A stretch of DNA of 64,000 bases from Opitutaceae bacterium (GCA_028691845.1 JAQUYL010000005.1:90247-154246); one strand, 5' to 3'. Numbered from the stretch's first letter, positions 51,099 through 60,188 are shown. Program-made: numbers and translations. The notes: generated from the letters alone by a model not told the origin.

Positions 51099-51827
51099 CT
51101 AGATTAGACCGGAACTTCTGAAGCTATAGTAACCTAGCCCGGTTGGATCGGCATCGGCACTGCCTATCACAACGTGGTCGAGCAACTCAATGTCGAGGGT
51201 GCGGGCCGCGTCTCGAAGCTGACGCGTGATTTGCACATCGGCGCTCGAAGGTGCCGGGTCACCCGATGGGTGATTGTGGACGCATGCAATTCCGGTCGCT
51301 CGATGTTGAACGGCATTGCGAAAAATCTCGCGGGGATGAGCCAGCGCGGCGGTCGCGGTGCCCGACGTGACTTCCACTAACTTCTTGAGGCGGCTCTTCC
51401 GATTCAGGCATAGCACCCAAAACTTTTCGACCTCCAAGCCTCGGACATACGGGGCCATAAAGGCTGCGACCAATTCGGGGCGATTGAGAATGGGGGTTAT
51501 CCCGGCTGGCTGCCTGATCATCCGCCGGCCGATTTCAATGAGTGCGGCCAGTTGTTGTCCCTTGGTCGGGCCTATACCTTTAAGTCGTCGGAAATCCTCT
51601 GGCTGCCAACTGGCGAGTCCGGCGATGGACCCCGCCTGGGAAATCAGTTGCGAGGCGAGTCCGAGAACCGACTGTCCCTTAGTTCCCGAGTTTAGCATGA
51701 TGGCGATCAATTCGGTATCGCTGAGCGCCCCGACCCCGAACGCTTCCAGCCGCTGCTGCGGTTGCTCGCCGCAGGCTATGACCGGTGCCTGGCTCCGACC
51801 GTCCAGTTCAAACATCGATTGTTTCAT
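51099..51827 (-). CDS. radC: RadC-family JAB/MPN domain protein
   Basis: 242 residues. The N-terminal helix-hairpin-helix part (QRLEAFGVGALSDTELIAIM; FRRLKGIGPTKGQQLAALIE) is followed by the MPN+ metalloprotease-like motif CVHNHPSGDPAPSSADVQIT, with the two His and the Asp of the JAMM site. Mobile elements often carry radC homologues; some are linked to anti-restriction, and the family is not a proven repair enzyme. It is on the same strand just upstream of the BREX operon but separated from it by an AT-rich promoter gap. Confidence 0.9.
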   Translation of the reverse strand: MKQSMFELDGRSQAPVIACGEQPQQRLEAFGVGALSDTELIAIMLNSGTKGQSVLGLASQLISQAGSIAGLASWQPEDFRRLKGIGPTKGQQLAALIEIGRRMIRQPAGITPILNRPELVAAFMAPYVRGLEVEKFWVLCLNRKSRLKKLVEVTSGTATAALAHPREIFRNAVQHRATGIACVHNHPSGDPAPSSADVQITRQLRDAARTLDIELLDHVVIGSADADPTGLGYYSFRSSGLI

Positions 51828-52152
51828 TTTGCCATGCGCCCGTGCGCACCCCGTCCGGGCTTCCTTGCCCGGTTATCAAGGCGCTCTCCGCGCGCTGGCC
51901 CGTGCAGGCACGCCCGGCCATGGCCGAGGCCGCCGAGCATGGAGCCTAGTGCTCGGCGCGAGGGGGAAGGCCGAAGGACGGAATGGAGGAGCGGAGCGAA
52001 GCGAGAACTCCATGGCGGGCGTGACAAAATTCGGGCAGCGAGCGGAGGCGGAGAATTCTTCAGATCCGTCTCGAGTGACGACATATCGCCCGATGCCTAC
52101 CCGACCGTGGCCGAGTTGCCATTTAACAGGCGTGGCTCATTGTACAATTTCC
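51828..52152. other. Gene-free GC-rich interval between radC and the unknown 52153 gene
   Basis: 325 bp with several imperfect palindromes, such as ATGGAG at 51,983 facing CTCCAT at 52,009 with GAGCGGAGCGAAGCGAG between. The GAGCGAAGCG word also occurs in the 29,758 hairpin. An 86-codon minus-strand frame (51,824-52,084) ends in an ATGA overlap with radC, but its Pro/Arg/Gly-rich sequence does not look like a protein. I see no convincing gene. Confidence 0.45.
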
Positions 52153-52767
52153 ATGGACTTGAACCCAGACCTGTCGGGCATCCCTTTGCCTTGGCCGGCG
52201 AAAGGCGACGAACTTTTCGGAGTGGATGGGAATCCGCATCTTCAGGCGACGATCTCCCTTCGGACGGATCTGATCGGGCACATCGAAGGGTATAAGCGAG
52301 CGGGCGATCTCATCTTCGCCGAGTTTCACCGGAGCCCTCGGCTTCTGGCGACGGGCTATCTCGTTTTCCCGGGTGTTTATCTTTATCGGCACTTTGTCGA
52401 GCTGAGCATAAAGGACATCATCGCGCTGGGTAACTACCTCGAAAACGACCCTTCCAGTTATCCTGCCGAACATGATCTCGACGCGTTATGGAGCCTGGCT
52501 CGGGGACTTATCGAACGCCTCGGTCCCGGCTGTACTGAAGATGACCTAGATGCGATGACGCGACTTATCGCCCAGCTTAACGCGATTGATCCCGGCAACG
52601 CGTTCAGATACCCGATGACACGTGACCAACGGCCCAGCCTCAGTACTTTGCCAACCTTCAATCTGGAACAGTTCAAGAGCGGGATTGAGAAGATGTCCGG
52701 ATTCTTTGACGGAGCCCGGTCAATGCTTGGCGAGTATAAGAGCACCAAAGATTCGATTGGTTGGTAG
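52153..52767 (+). CDS. Unknown helical protein, possibly HEPN-like
   Basis: 204 residues from MDLNPDLSGIPLPWPAKGDEL. The middle contains LATGYLVFPGVYLYRHFVEL followed by SIKDIIALGNYLEND and HDLDALWSLARGLIERLG, a helical layout seen in HEPN-type and abortive-infection-like proteins, with a conserved-looking R-H-x2-E. No clear RNase motif (R-x4-6-H) is seen. The reading frame is open further upstream through radC, but that part is a shadow. Plus strand, opposite to the BREX operon. Confidence 0.6.
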   Translation: MDLNPDLSGIPLPWPAKGDELFGVDGNPHLQATISLRTDLIGHIEGYKRAGDLIFAEFHRSPRLLATGYLVFPGVYLYRHFVELSIKDIIALGNYLENDPSSYPAEHDLDALWSLARGLIERLGPGCTEDDLDAMTRLIAQLNAIDPGNAFRYPMTRDQRPSLSTLPTFNLEQFKSGIEKMSGFFDGARSMLGEYKSTKDSIGW

Positions 52768-52882
52768 GTGCTGCTCGTCGGTGTAAAAAGTCTGACGGAA
52801 CGCGCATGGCGTTCGCGGCTGGGAGCCGTGCTGTACCCGTTCTTCGTGGCCGGCTCTGTGGGCGTCGCTTGACGCGGGATGC

Positions 52883-53491
52883 ATGGGTATCATGCAACGG
52901 GAAACCATTTTCTCCACGCTGCTCGCCGCGGCAGCTTTTCTGAAAAACGCGGATCAAGATGCCGGGAGCCAGTCGATCCGGGATGCTTACCAGGCCGCGA
53001 TGTCCTGCCTGCGGAGGAGATTCGCGGGGAATCCGGGCGCCGATCGAGCGCTCGAACTGGTGACGACGAAACCGGAGTCGCTGATCCGAAAGGCCCTGCT
53101 CGCGGAGGAAAGCGCGTCGAGCGGATTGGAGCACGATCCCGATTTGGCCCGCCTTATCGGAGAACTCGCGCTGCTGCTGCCTGATCCCATTTCCGCAGGT
53201 GGCGCGAGTGCCCCACAACGGCCGGCCGGCGCGGAGTCTTGGGAACGCGACAAGCAAAGCCGAGCCGGAAGCCGCAGCATGTCCGCCAGGTGGCGACCGG
53301 CGAAGGCGGACGGCGGGCGACAGCGAGGAGCGGCCCCAAGTCTCCGCGCGTGTGCCGCACGCTCCGCGGGTCCACGAGGGCGCGCCGAAACAGCGCCGCG
53401 CGGCGTGTCTTCGTGGAAGTCGGGACGTGGCGTAACTGTCGGACCGGCGACTGTCCCTTTCCCCTGCGGCCCGCGGGTCTGCGGCGATTGA
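52883..53491 (+). CDS. Small helical adaptor-like protein with a low-complexity tail
   Basis: 202 codons; ATG at 52892 is an equally good start. Residues up to about 110 look like a real folded domain: AYQAAMSCLRRRFAGNPGAD, RALELVTTKPESLIRKALLA then EESASSGLEHDPDLARLIGE. This resembles small helical domains attached to NTPase and caspase-type effectors (effector-associated domain-like; pattern match only). The last ~90 residues are Arg/Gly/Ala-rich and look non-coding, so a frameshift or read-through is likely after about 53,210. Confidence 0.45.
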   Translation: MGIMQRETIFSTLLAAAAFLKNADQDAGSQSIRDAYQAAMSCLRRRFAGNPGADRALELVTTKPESLIRKALLAEESASSGLEHDPDLARLIGELALLLPDPISAGGASAPQRPAGAESWERDKQSRAGSRSMSARWRPAKADGGRQRGAAPSLRACAARSAGPRGRAETAPRGVSSWKSGRGVTVGPATVPFPCGPRVCGD

Positions 53492-53497
53492 CGCACG

Positions 53498-53633
53498 CGT
53501 CATGCGACACGCACCGTGTCGCACTTACGAAGATCGAAACCTTACGCGCAGCGGTAAGGGGTACTGTGTCTCACGTAAAAAGTAACGTGGCTACGTTACG
53601 CAAGTTACAACCGCAGAGTCGGCTTTAAACACC
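53498..53633 (+). promoter_or_regulatory. Three successive hairpins before the relaxase: leader/candidate oriT
   Basis: Three inverted repeats lie in 100 bp: TGCGACACG-CAC-CGTGTCGCA (53,503-53,523, 9-bp stem), CCTTAC...GTAAGG (53,540-53,559, 6 bp) and GTAACGT-GGCT-ACGTTAC (53,582-53,599, 7 bp). They end 35 bp before the relaxase ATG. MobF elements commonly have oriT directly upstream of the relaxase gene, so this is the best oriT candidate in the window. No nic consensus can be assigned by eye. Confidence 0.45.
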
Positions 53634-56417
53634 ATGATTCAACCGCGTATCCAATTCAGTCTCGGCAATGCGAAGAAGTACTTTCGCGAGCACCTGAGCG
53701 TGGGTGACTACTATTCGCAGGGTGCGAAAGTCGAAGGCGAGTGGCTCGGTGAAGGTGCGTGGAGATTGGGGCTGAAAGGCACGGTGAAGGAGGCGGATTT
53801 TCTGGCACTCTGCGAGGGAAAGAATCCGGCGACCGGCGACAAGCTGGGGCAGCGGCTGAACACAGTTCGGTGGGACGCCGGCAAGGATGGAGTCCCCAAC
53901 CGGCGCATCTTTTACGATTTCGCGATTGCGCCTCCAAAGAGCGTGTCGGTCGTCGCCCTCTATCAGGATGATCGTATTGTGGATCTCCACAATGAGGCGG
54001 TCCGGCAGACCATGCTCGAACTGGAGAAGTTCGCGGAAAGCCGCGTGCGGAAGTCCGGCCAGAATGGCGAACGGGTGACCGGGAACATTGTGACCGCGTG
54101 CTTTCGCCATGATACCAGCCGGGAACTCGACCCGCACCTCCACACCCATTGCGTGGTATTCAACGCGACCTTCGATCCGGTCGAGAGTCGGTGGAAAGCG
54201 CTCCATCCGGCAGGCATGTATCGCGCACAAAATTTCGCCACGAATTTCTACCGCCACGAACTCTGCAAGGGACTCCGGGCGCTCGGCTATGAGATTGAAA
54301 GCACATCCCGTGGATTTGAAATCAAAGGCGTGTCGCAGTCGGTCATCGCCCGATTTTCCAAACGAAACCAGCAAATCAACGAGGAGGCCAGGCAGCATCT
54401 GGAAAGAGGGGCGCCCATCTCCAACGTGGGCGAACTGCGCAAGCGCATCGCGCACGGCAACCGGCGTCGGAAGCTCAAGGACTCGACAGCCGACCGGTTG
54501 CGCCCGTCGTGGGCGAAGCAGTTGACGACGGACGACGCGAAGGCGCTGGGGGTTTTGCGGTGCGTTCGACCAAGGCGGGGCGAACGGGCCGATGTCGCGG
54601 GTGTCGTGGCGTGGGTCGATGAGCACCTTTTTGAACGGCGCTCGGTGGTGAACGATTACGAATTGATGGCGGCAGCGCTGGCGCGCGGGCGTGGGCAGGA
54701 CTTTGATCTCACGACCTTGCGGGAGGCCATCGACAAGCGCGGCTACCTCCGGGAAGACGGCACACACAAGCTCACTTCACGGGAGGTGCTGCGCTGCGAG
54801 CTGGACATCGTGATGGCCGCCCGGGACGGCCGGCGGCGCCATGCGCCACTCAATGCGGAATACACGCCTGCGGCGGCCTTGTCGATGGAGCAGCAGGCTG
54901 CGGCGAGACAGATTCTCGGGAGCCGTGATTTCATCACGCTGTTTCGGGGCGGCGCCGGCACCGGAAAGAGTTACGCATTGAAGGAGGTTGAGCGCGGTCT
55001 GGCCAGTGCGGGCCACCCCGTCATTGTGCTCGCACCTCAGCGCCAACAAGTGCGCGATCTGCAAAAAGACGGACTGGCCGCGCAGACGGTCTCTCAACTG
55101 TTGGTCACGATGCAACTCCCCCCGCGTGCGGTTGTCCTAGTGGATGAGGCCGGCCAGATTGGCGGCAGGCAACTGCATACCCTGATTCGGCTCGTCCAGG
55201 CGTGTGATGGCCGGATGATACTGTCGGGCGACACGCGCCAGCATGGGGCGGTGGCGGCGTCGGATGCGTTGCGTGCAATTGAAGAGCACGCCATGCTCAA
55301 GCCGGTGGAGATTCGGACGATTCGTCGCCAGAATCCAGCGCTCGGTCAGTCCGCCGGAGAGCGTCGGTTCATCCGGAGCTACAGAGCTGCGGTGAAGGCC
55401 GCGACTCAGGGCGCTGTGCTTGAATCCTTCGACCGGCTCGATCGGCTCGGGTGCGTCCGTGAAATGGCGCCCGCGGAGCGGCGCGATGCATTGGCTGGGG
55501 AATACCTGGCGGCCCTCGCCCGCAAGGAAAGTGCACTGGTCGTCGCCCAGACGTGGAGCGAGGTGCGGGCGGTAAACGAGGCGATTCGGGAACGGCTGCG
55601 AGCCGCCGGAATGCTCGGAGAGGAGAGCAAATTCAAAGTCTATCAAGCGGTGGATGCCACCGAGGCCCAGAAACAAGATGCGAGGTTCCATCGCCCTGGG
55701 CATCACGTCTATTTTCTTCGGCGTTACGGCCGTTTTGCCAAAGGGGACCTCTGTGAAGTTGCCGGTACCAACAAGCGCGGCGTGGTGCTGATGAAGGATG
55801 GACGGCGGTCAACACTTGGCTACCGGCACACGGACCGCCTTACGGTGGTAACGATGTCGGAGATGGAAATCGCTGCCGGCGACCGGCTGCAACTCAAGTT
55901 CAACGGAAGGTCAGGCGAGGGTGCGCCCCTCTCCAACGGTGAACTGGTGACCGTTCGCCGCGGACGCAAGGATGGTGCCCTGATCGTTGAGGACGACGCC
56001 GGTACGCGCAAAACCCTGCTGCCTTCGCAGCGTCTGTTCAATCGCGGCTATGCCGTCACGTCCTACGCCTCGCAAGGGAAGACGGTCGATACCGTCTTGT
56101 TTGCGGACGCGGCCAGTTGGGCGGCGACGAACTGCAACCAGTGGTATGTGGCGATCTCGCGAGGGCGCCGGCGGGTCGTGGTGTTTACGTCGGACAAGGA
56201 GCGCCTGCGGGCGAACATCGAGCGGACCGGAGGTCGAGAACTGGCCCTCGATTTGAAGGTGCGTGCAACGGCAATGAATTCGCGGGAACAAGCGGTGCGG
56301 CAATCGTGGATGGAGCGGCAGGCTTGGGCGTCGATCGAGCGGGTGCGTCGCTTCCGGTTCCTCCAAGACCACCGCGCGCAAGTGCGGCAGACCCAGCAGG
56401 CGAGGATCAAACCATGA
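53634..56417 (+). CDS. MobF-family conjugative relaxase-helicase (TrwC/TraI type)
   Basis: 927 residues. The TrwC relaxase domain has catalytic-type Tyr 26/27 in SVGDYYSQGAKVEGEW, then FYDFAIAPPKSVSVVALYQD and the metal-binding His cluster LDPHLHTHCVVFNATF at about 167-182. The C-terminal part is a RecD-like helicase with Walker A FRGGAGTGKSYALKE at about 437-450, VVLVDEAGQIGG (Walker B) and YASQGKTVDTVLFADA near the end. It nicks oriT, stays bound to the 5' end and unwinds the strand for transfer. It is coupled to the next gene by ATGA. Confidence 0.93.
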   Translation: MIQPRIQFSLGNAKKYFREHLSVGDYYSQGAKVEGEWLGEGAWRLGLKGTVKEADFLALCEGKNPATGDKLGQRLNTVRWDAGKDGVPNRRIFYDFAIAPPKSVSVVALYQDDRIVDLHNEAVRQTMLELEKFAESRVRKSGQNGERVTGNIVTACFRHDTSRELDPHLHTHCVVFNATFDPVESRWKALHPAGMYRAQNFATNFYRHELCKGLRALGYEIESTSRGFEIKGVSQSVIARFSKRNQQINEEARQHLERGAPISNVGELRKRIAHGNRRRKLKDSTADRLRPSWAKQLTTDDAKALGVLRCVRPRRGERADVAGVVAWVDEHLFERRSVVNDYELMAAALARGRGQDFDLTTLREAIDKRGYLREDGTHKLTSREVLRCELDIVMAARDGRRRHAPLNAEYTPAAALSMEQQAAARQILGSRDFITLFRGGAGTGKSYALKEVERGLASAGHPVIVLAPQRQQVRDLQKDGLAAQTVSQLLVTMQLPPRAVVLVDEAGQIGGRQLHTLIRLVQACDGRMILSGDTRQHGAVAASDALRAIEEHAMLKPVEIRTIRRQNPALGQSAGERRFIRSYRAAVKAATQGAVLESFDRLDRLGCVREMAPAERRDALAGEYLAALARKESALVVAQTWSEVRAVNEAIRERLRAAGMLGEESKFKVYQAVDATEAQKQDARFHRPGHHVYFLRRYGRFAKGDLCEVAGTNKRGVVLMKDGRRSTLGYRHTDRLTVVTMSEMEIAAGDRLQLKFNGRSGEGAPLSNGELVTVRRGRKDGALIVEDDAGTRKTLLPSQRLFNRGYAVTSYASQGKTVDTVLFADAASWAATNCNQWYVAISRGRRRVVVFTSDKERLRANIERTGGRELALDLKVRATAMNSREQAVRQSWMERQAWASIERVRRFRFLQDHRAQVRQTQQARIKP

Positions 56418-56806
56418 GCACCTTAAAAGAAACGTTGGATCAGCGCCGCATCGGTGAGACCGAGGCCGGACACGTTTGCCATTCCACGAATGCCGCGGTC
56501 TCGACCCTCCTCCTCGAGGCGTCGAATGGCGAGAGCTGGCTCCTGCCATGGCAGCATTTTCTCGATGGTCGCCACCAGACGATGGAGAAGATCGAGCGAT
56601 TGGTGCTGACCTTTGCCACGCAGGAAATCCTCATCGAAGGGAGAAACCTCGAAACGCTCGCCGACGAAATCGCCCATCTCCGGCTGAAACGACTGCGCCC
56701 CGCACCAGCCAAGTATCAGAAATCATCAGGAGCCGACGCCTTCGTGACGAAAATCGAGGTGCGATCGCGCGCGAAACCAGACGCGGATATCGGTCCGGGG
56801 AATTGA
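56414..56806 (+). CDS. Unknown conserved-looking protein coupled to the relaxase
   Basis: 130 residues from MSTLKETLDQRRIGETEAGH. A beta-rich middle (SNGESWLLPWQHFLDGRHQT; LVLTFATQEILIEGRNLETL) is followed by LRPAPAKYQKSSGADAFVTK. The pattern L-W-x-LPW-x-HF is distinctive, and I believe it recurs in similar mobile elements, but the family has no known role. Overlap with the relaxase gene suggests a part in transfer or its control. Confidence 0.6.
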   Translation: MSTLKETLDQRRIGETEAGHVCHSTNAAVSTLLLEASNGESWLLPWQHFLDGRHQTMEKIERLVLTFATQEILIEGRNLETLADEIAHLRLKRLRPAPAKYQKSSGADAFVTKIEVRSRAKPDADIGPGN

Positions 56807-56900
56807 CACGGTTGCATTCCGTGGCGAGCGCGTCTTTGTGCCGAAAAAAGCCGGGTTCGTGCAACGACGGCACGCGCGGAATTAGATAGAATGTCCGCGT

Positions 56901-58373
56901 ATGCATCGATGGATGTATCTTTATCTTGCAGTGATTCTTGCCGTCACCGGTGTGGCGCAATGGATGTTCTTCCCGAATAATCCGCCATGGCTGTTTTGGG
57001 TCATTGAACTGTTGGCTGCATGGGAATTCGCTCTGTTTCTGACGGCCAAGCGTGCCGCACCTACCGTTCTTCAAATCGGTGGCCTGAAATGGACCATGGA
57101 CGATTTCTGCCGTGGCTGGTTGATCACGGGCCGGCCTGGAACAGGCAAAACGACAGCGGCCATCAACCGGATGCTTTGGCAGATTTCGAAAAACTGTCCG
57201 CAATGGGGCGGCGTGTGCGTGGACGACAAGGGTCTCTACTGGGAGACGCTGTCGACGATGTTTCGCCATCTCGGACGCGAAAATGATCTTATCCTCCTTC
57301 AAGCCCGGCCCGACAGAGCAGCACCCGACTGGAAACCAACGCACACCTTTAATTTCCTCGACGACCCCCGTCTGCCCGATTCCGCCAGAGCCATGATCGT
57401 TTGCGATATCGCGGCGTCGCTCGGCCAGCACTCCGAACAAAGCTTTTTTAAGATTCAGGCGCAGATCCAAATCGAATTCGCTTTCAAAGCGCTCCGCTGC
57501 GGTGGACTCCCCGTGACGCTCGAATCGACGTATGAATTCCTGACGTCCGAGGGATTGCTCCGCGAAGTTATGGAGGAGGTCGCGAAACGGAACACCCCGG
57601 AGGCACAGTCGCTGACCGATCACTTCAACAGCAATCTACTTGCTCAGCCGGCTGAACAGTTGGGCGGGGTGAAGACGACTATCGCGAACTACCTGAAATA
57701 CTTCACTGATCCGGATATCGCGGCTGTTTTCTGTCCAAGAAAGTCGAGCTTCGACTTCAGCGACATCGATCGCGGCAAGGTCGTTTGCGTCTCGATTCCG
57801 CAGCGCTTCCAGGTTGAGCGGCGGTACATCAACACGCTTCTGAAACTCGTCTTTTACATGCACGCGCTGCAACGGTTCGACAAGACACACCAGGAGCGCG
57901 CCGGCGAAAATTTGCTGATCTTTTGGGCGGACGAAGCGCAGCGAATCATGACCAGCAACAGCGACGGAATGAGCGACCACAACGTAGTGGATGTGATTCG
58001 CGAGGCCCGAGCAACGCTCGTGGCTGCGACGCAGTCCTACACTTCGCTGACTCCTCCGATGCGCGACGAGGAAAGAGCCAAAGTCCTGATCGCAAACTTG
58101 GCGAATCGGATCACGTTCTGTGCGGCGGACGAAGACTCGGCGAAGATCGCAGCCGATACCCTGGGGAAGTACGAGGGTAAGAAGCGTACGGAGGGCTATT
58201 CCGGCGGGCAGCGCACCTTTTCGTGGACCAAGGAACACAGGTATCTCCTCGAGCCACACGAGTTCAGGAAACTGCGCAAGTTTCATGCGGTCGTCCAGCA
58301 CTGTGAGGGCGGCTTCAGGAGAAAGAAACTGGTTCCGGTTGGCGCGGATGGACGGGCGCCATCATGGTATTGA
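56901..58373 (+). CDS. Type IV coupling protein (VirD4/TraD-like ATPase)
   Basis: 490 residues. Two N-terminal transmembrane helices (about 5-23 and 30-47) precede the motor domain with Walker A ITGRPGTGKTTAAI at 75-88 and Walker B LLIFWADEAQRIM at about 336-348, followed by REARATLVAATQSYTSL. This is the usual layout of coupling proteins that bring the relaxosome to a type IV secretion channel. No virB/mating-pair genes are present in the window, so the island would depend on a helper. Confidence 0.88.
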   Translation: MHRWMYLYLAVILAVTGVAQWMFFPNNPPWLFWVIELLAAWEFALFLTAKRAAPTVLQIGGLKWTMDDFCRGWLITGRPGTGKTTAAINRMLWQISKNCPQWGGVCVDDKGLYWETLSTMFRHLGRENDLILLQARPDRAAPDWKPTHTFNFLDDPRLPDSARAMIVCDIAASLGQHSEQSFFKIQAQIQIEFAFKALRCGGLPVTLESTYEFLTSEGLLREVMEEVAKRNTPEAQSLTDHFNSNLLAQPAEQLGGVKTTIANYLKYFTDPDIAAVFCPRKSSFDFSDIDRGKVVCVSIPQRFQVERRYINTLLKLVFYMHALQRFDKTHQERAGENLLIFWADEAQRIMTSNSDGMSDHNVVDVIREARATLVAATQSYTSLTPPMRDEERAKVLIANLANRITFCAADEDSAKIAADTLGKYEGKKRTEGYSGGQRTFSWTKEHRYLLEPHEFRKLRKFHAVVQHCEGGFRRKKLVPVGADGRAPSWY

Positions 58374-58463
58374 AAAAATCCCCCGACACCCTGATGTATG
58401 GTCGTATCCCTGTGCTCACATGTATTCCCGCTTGACGCAGCCTGTTCTGCCCCCACGCCGAAG

Positions 58464-59369
58464 ATGAAGCACTCGGCGCCAACCGGGTGGGAAACCCTGC
58501 CGTGCAAACCTTCGGAAATGCCCTACGGGCTGCCTGTCGTTAAGGGCAAGCAGGTCAGCGTCAGCTTTGGCCGATTGGGGCCGAGTTTTTGGTACGAGCA
58601 CAGCTATGATGGCGTGCGGCTTTTCTATACCTTTAGCAAGGCGGTGGGGCTGATGGAATTCACGTGGAATGGCAGGCATCGGAGTTACTCCGTATTCCTA
58701 GGCCCACACCAAGTCGGTATCATACCACCCGGACAGGAAATGACTCTTGATTGGTTGTGCAAAGCGGAGTTGGTCGTCCTTCACCTCAAACCGGGCTATT
58801 TCGGCGAGCGGGAATCACACCCATCCGACGTGATTGTCGAGGATTTTTCCTCCTTGGCCCGGCACGACAACTACCTCGGCACATTGGCCCAAATGTTCAT
58901 GACGCTTTGCCGCGAATCAGACCGGCCGGAGATAGACTTTGTCGAAGGAATGGGCATGGCGCTGGCATCTCGGACCCTGCGGTTGCATCGTGGGCCGATC
59001 ACATCCGGCCCCACGTCCCGGTCTGGTTTGCCGGCCGATAAACTGAGTCAGATAACCGAACACATCGACGCCCACTTGGATGAAACGATCAGGGCCACGG
59101 ATCTGGCCCGGCGGGTAGGGTTGAGTGCGGATCACTTTGCCCGCCGATTCAAGGTCACGACCCAAATGAGCCCTAAACAGTTCGCGCTGAAGCGCCGGGT
59201 CGACAAGGTTCGTGAGCTTTTGGGCACGGGCAGATACAACGTGACCGAAGCTGCGCGGGAAGTCGGTTTTCACGACTTGAGCCACCTGAATCGATGCTTT
59301 CGGAATTTCTTTGGCTGCTCGCCAAAAACAGTGCTCAAAGCCGCCCTCGCGCCGGAATCGTACCGATAA
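58464..59369 (+). CDS. AraC-family transcriptional regulator
   Basis: About 302 residues from MKHSAPTGWETLP; an ATG at 58398 would add 22 residues. The C-terminal AraC DNA-binding domain has two HTH motifs: ATDLARRVGLSADHFARRFK and NVTEAAREVGFHDLSHLNRC followed by FRNFFGCSPKTVLKA. The N-terminal ~190 residues are a ligand/cupin-like domain (VGIIPPGQEMTLDW). Placed after the coupling protein on the same strand, it may control transfer or cargo genes, or be a passenger. The ligand is unknown. Confidence 0.88.
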   Translation: MKHSAPTGWETLPCKPSEMPYGLPVVKGKQVSVSFGRLGPSFWYEHSYDGVRLFYTFSKAVGLMEFTWNGRHRSYSVFLGPHQVGIIPPGQEMTLDWLCKAELVVLHLKPGYFGERESHPSDVIVEDFSSLARHDNYLGTLAQMFMTLCRESDRPEIDFVEGMGMALASRTLRLHRGPITSGPTSRSGLPADKLSQITEHIDAHLDETIRATDLARRVGLSADHFARRFKVTTQMSPKQFALKRRVDKVRELLGTGRYNVTEAAREVGFHDLSHLNRCFRNFFGCSPKTVLKAALAPESYR

Positions 59370-59412
59370 ACGACGGATGCGTCCATAGCCTTGGCGGGCC
59401 GGGAAGTGTAGA

Positions 59413-59715
59413 ATGGTGCAATCGACAATGAGCACCGCCCTTTCGAACGCAGCCGCCACGGGTTTGGAGTCACCCGCCGCCGAAGGCCTGCCGCTCGTAT
59501 TGCCGCCGCATTTGACCGCGAATTTCGAAAAGGCCGATCGGCAGCTCATGGAATCCTACGGGAGCAGTCCTGGGGTGACTGCGCTGGTGCGGCTTTGGGT
59601 GGCCTGCGGCACGTCACGTGAGATTCAGCGCGAATTTGAACGCGCCGTATTGGACATCAGGCGCAAGACCCTCAATCCGCCGGAAAGTGGTGAATTCGAT
59701 GAAGACTGTCTCTGA
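59413..59715 (+). CDS. Small unknown protein
   Basis: 100 residues with an acidic C-terminus (NPPESGEFDEDCL) and a helical middle (ALVRLWVACGTSREIQREFE). ATG codons at 59413 and 59428 are possible. The frame is followed 90 bp later by another small plus-strand gene with a strong ribosome-binding site. No family recognised. Confidence 0.5.
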   Translation: MVQSTMSTALSNAAATGLESPAAEGLPLVLPPHLTANFEKADRQLMESYGSSPGVTALVRLWVACGTSREIQREFERAVLDIRRKTLNPPESGEFDEDCL

Positions 59716-59805
59716 CTTTGAGCGACAATCGCCCAAACAAGGCCAAATGCCGCTGGCGACCAGCCGCCTTGTGCAACGAATGGCTGGGGAAAAACAGGAG
59801 GCATC

Positions 59806-60174
59806 ATGCCGTCACTAAAACAAGCAATCGCCGAGAAGAAGGCGAAGGAACCCACGCTGCGGAGAAACCCGGAGATCGACGCCAAACTGGACAAGTTCAT
59901 CGCAGAGAATCCGAAACTGGCCGAGTATTACAACGGACTCAGCAAAGATGAGCTGATCCGAAAGCTGATGCTCGGCAAGATGCAGCGGACCGAATACTCG
60001 CAGGGCCGCAACGCGGAAATCCGGGCATGGGTGGAGGAGCACCCCGAGATCAAAGCCAAGATTGAGGAACGACTCCGCAACGTGCCCGCGGCCAACCGTG
60101 AACGGGCCTTTATCAACGCCGCGAAAACGGAGGCCATGAACCAGACGGTGCGGCCCAACGGCATTCGCGTCTGA
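59806..60174 (+). CDS. Small unknown helical protein
   Basis: 122 residues, Lys/Glu/Arg-rich and helical: MPSLKQAIAEKKAKEPTLRR, KLDKFIAENPKLAEYYNGLS, KDELIRKLMLGKMQRTEYSQ. A clear AGGAGG lies 5 bp upstream of the ATG and a strong terminator follows 15 bp after the stop, so it is well supported as a gene. No name known; possibly a small DNA-binding or plasmid-maintenance protein. Confidence 0.65.
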   Translation: MPSLKQAIAEKKAKEPTLRRNPEIDAKLDKFIAENPKLAEYYNGLSKDELIRKLMLGKMQRTEYSQGRNAEIRAWVEEHPEIKAKIEERLRNVPAANRERAFINAAKTEAMNQTVRPNGIRV

Positions 60175-60188
60175 CCACGTGGATTCCA

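Noticed and set aside
51824..52084. 86-codon minus-strand frame ending in an ATGA overlap with radC
   Set aside because: The overlap is suggestive, but the sequence is Pro/Arg/Gly-rich without secondary structure pattern and looks like translated palindromic non-coding DNA.
51358..52152. N-terminal extension of the unknown 52153 gene through radC
   Set aside because: The first 265 codons are antisense to radC, which has intact helix-hairpin-helix and MPN motifs. Protein-like sequence begins at MDLNPDLSG.
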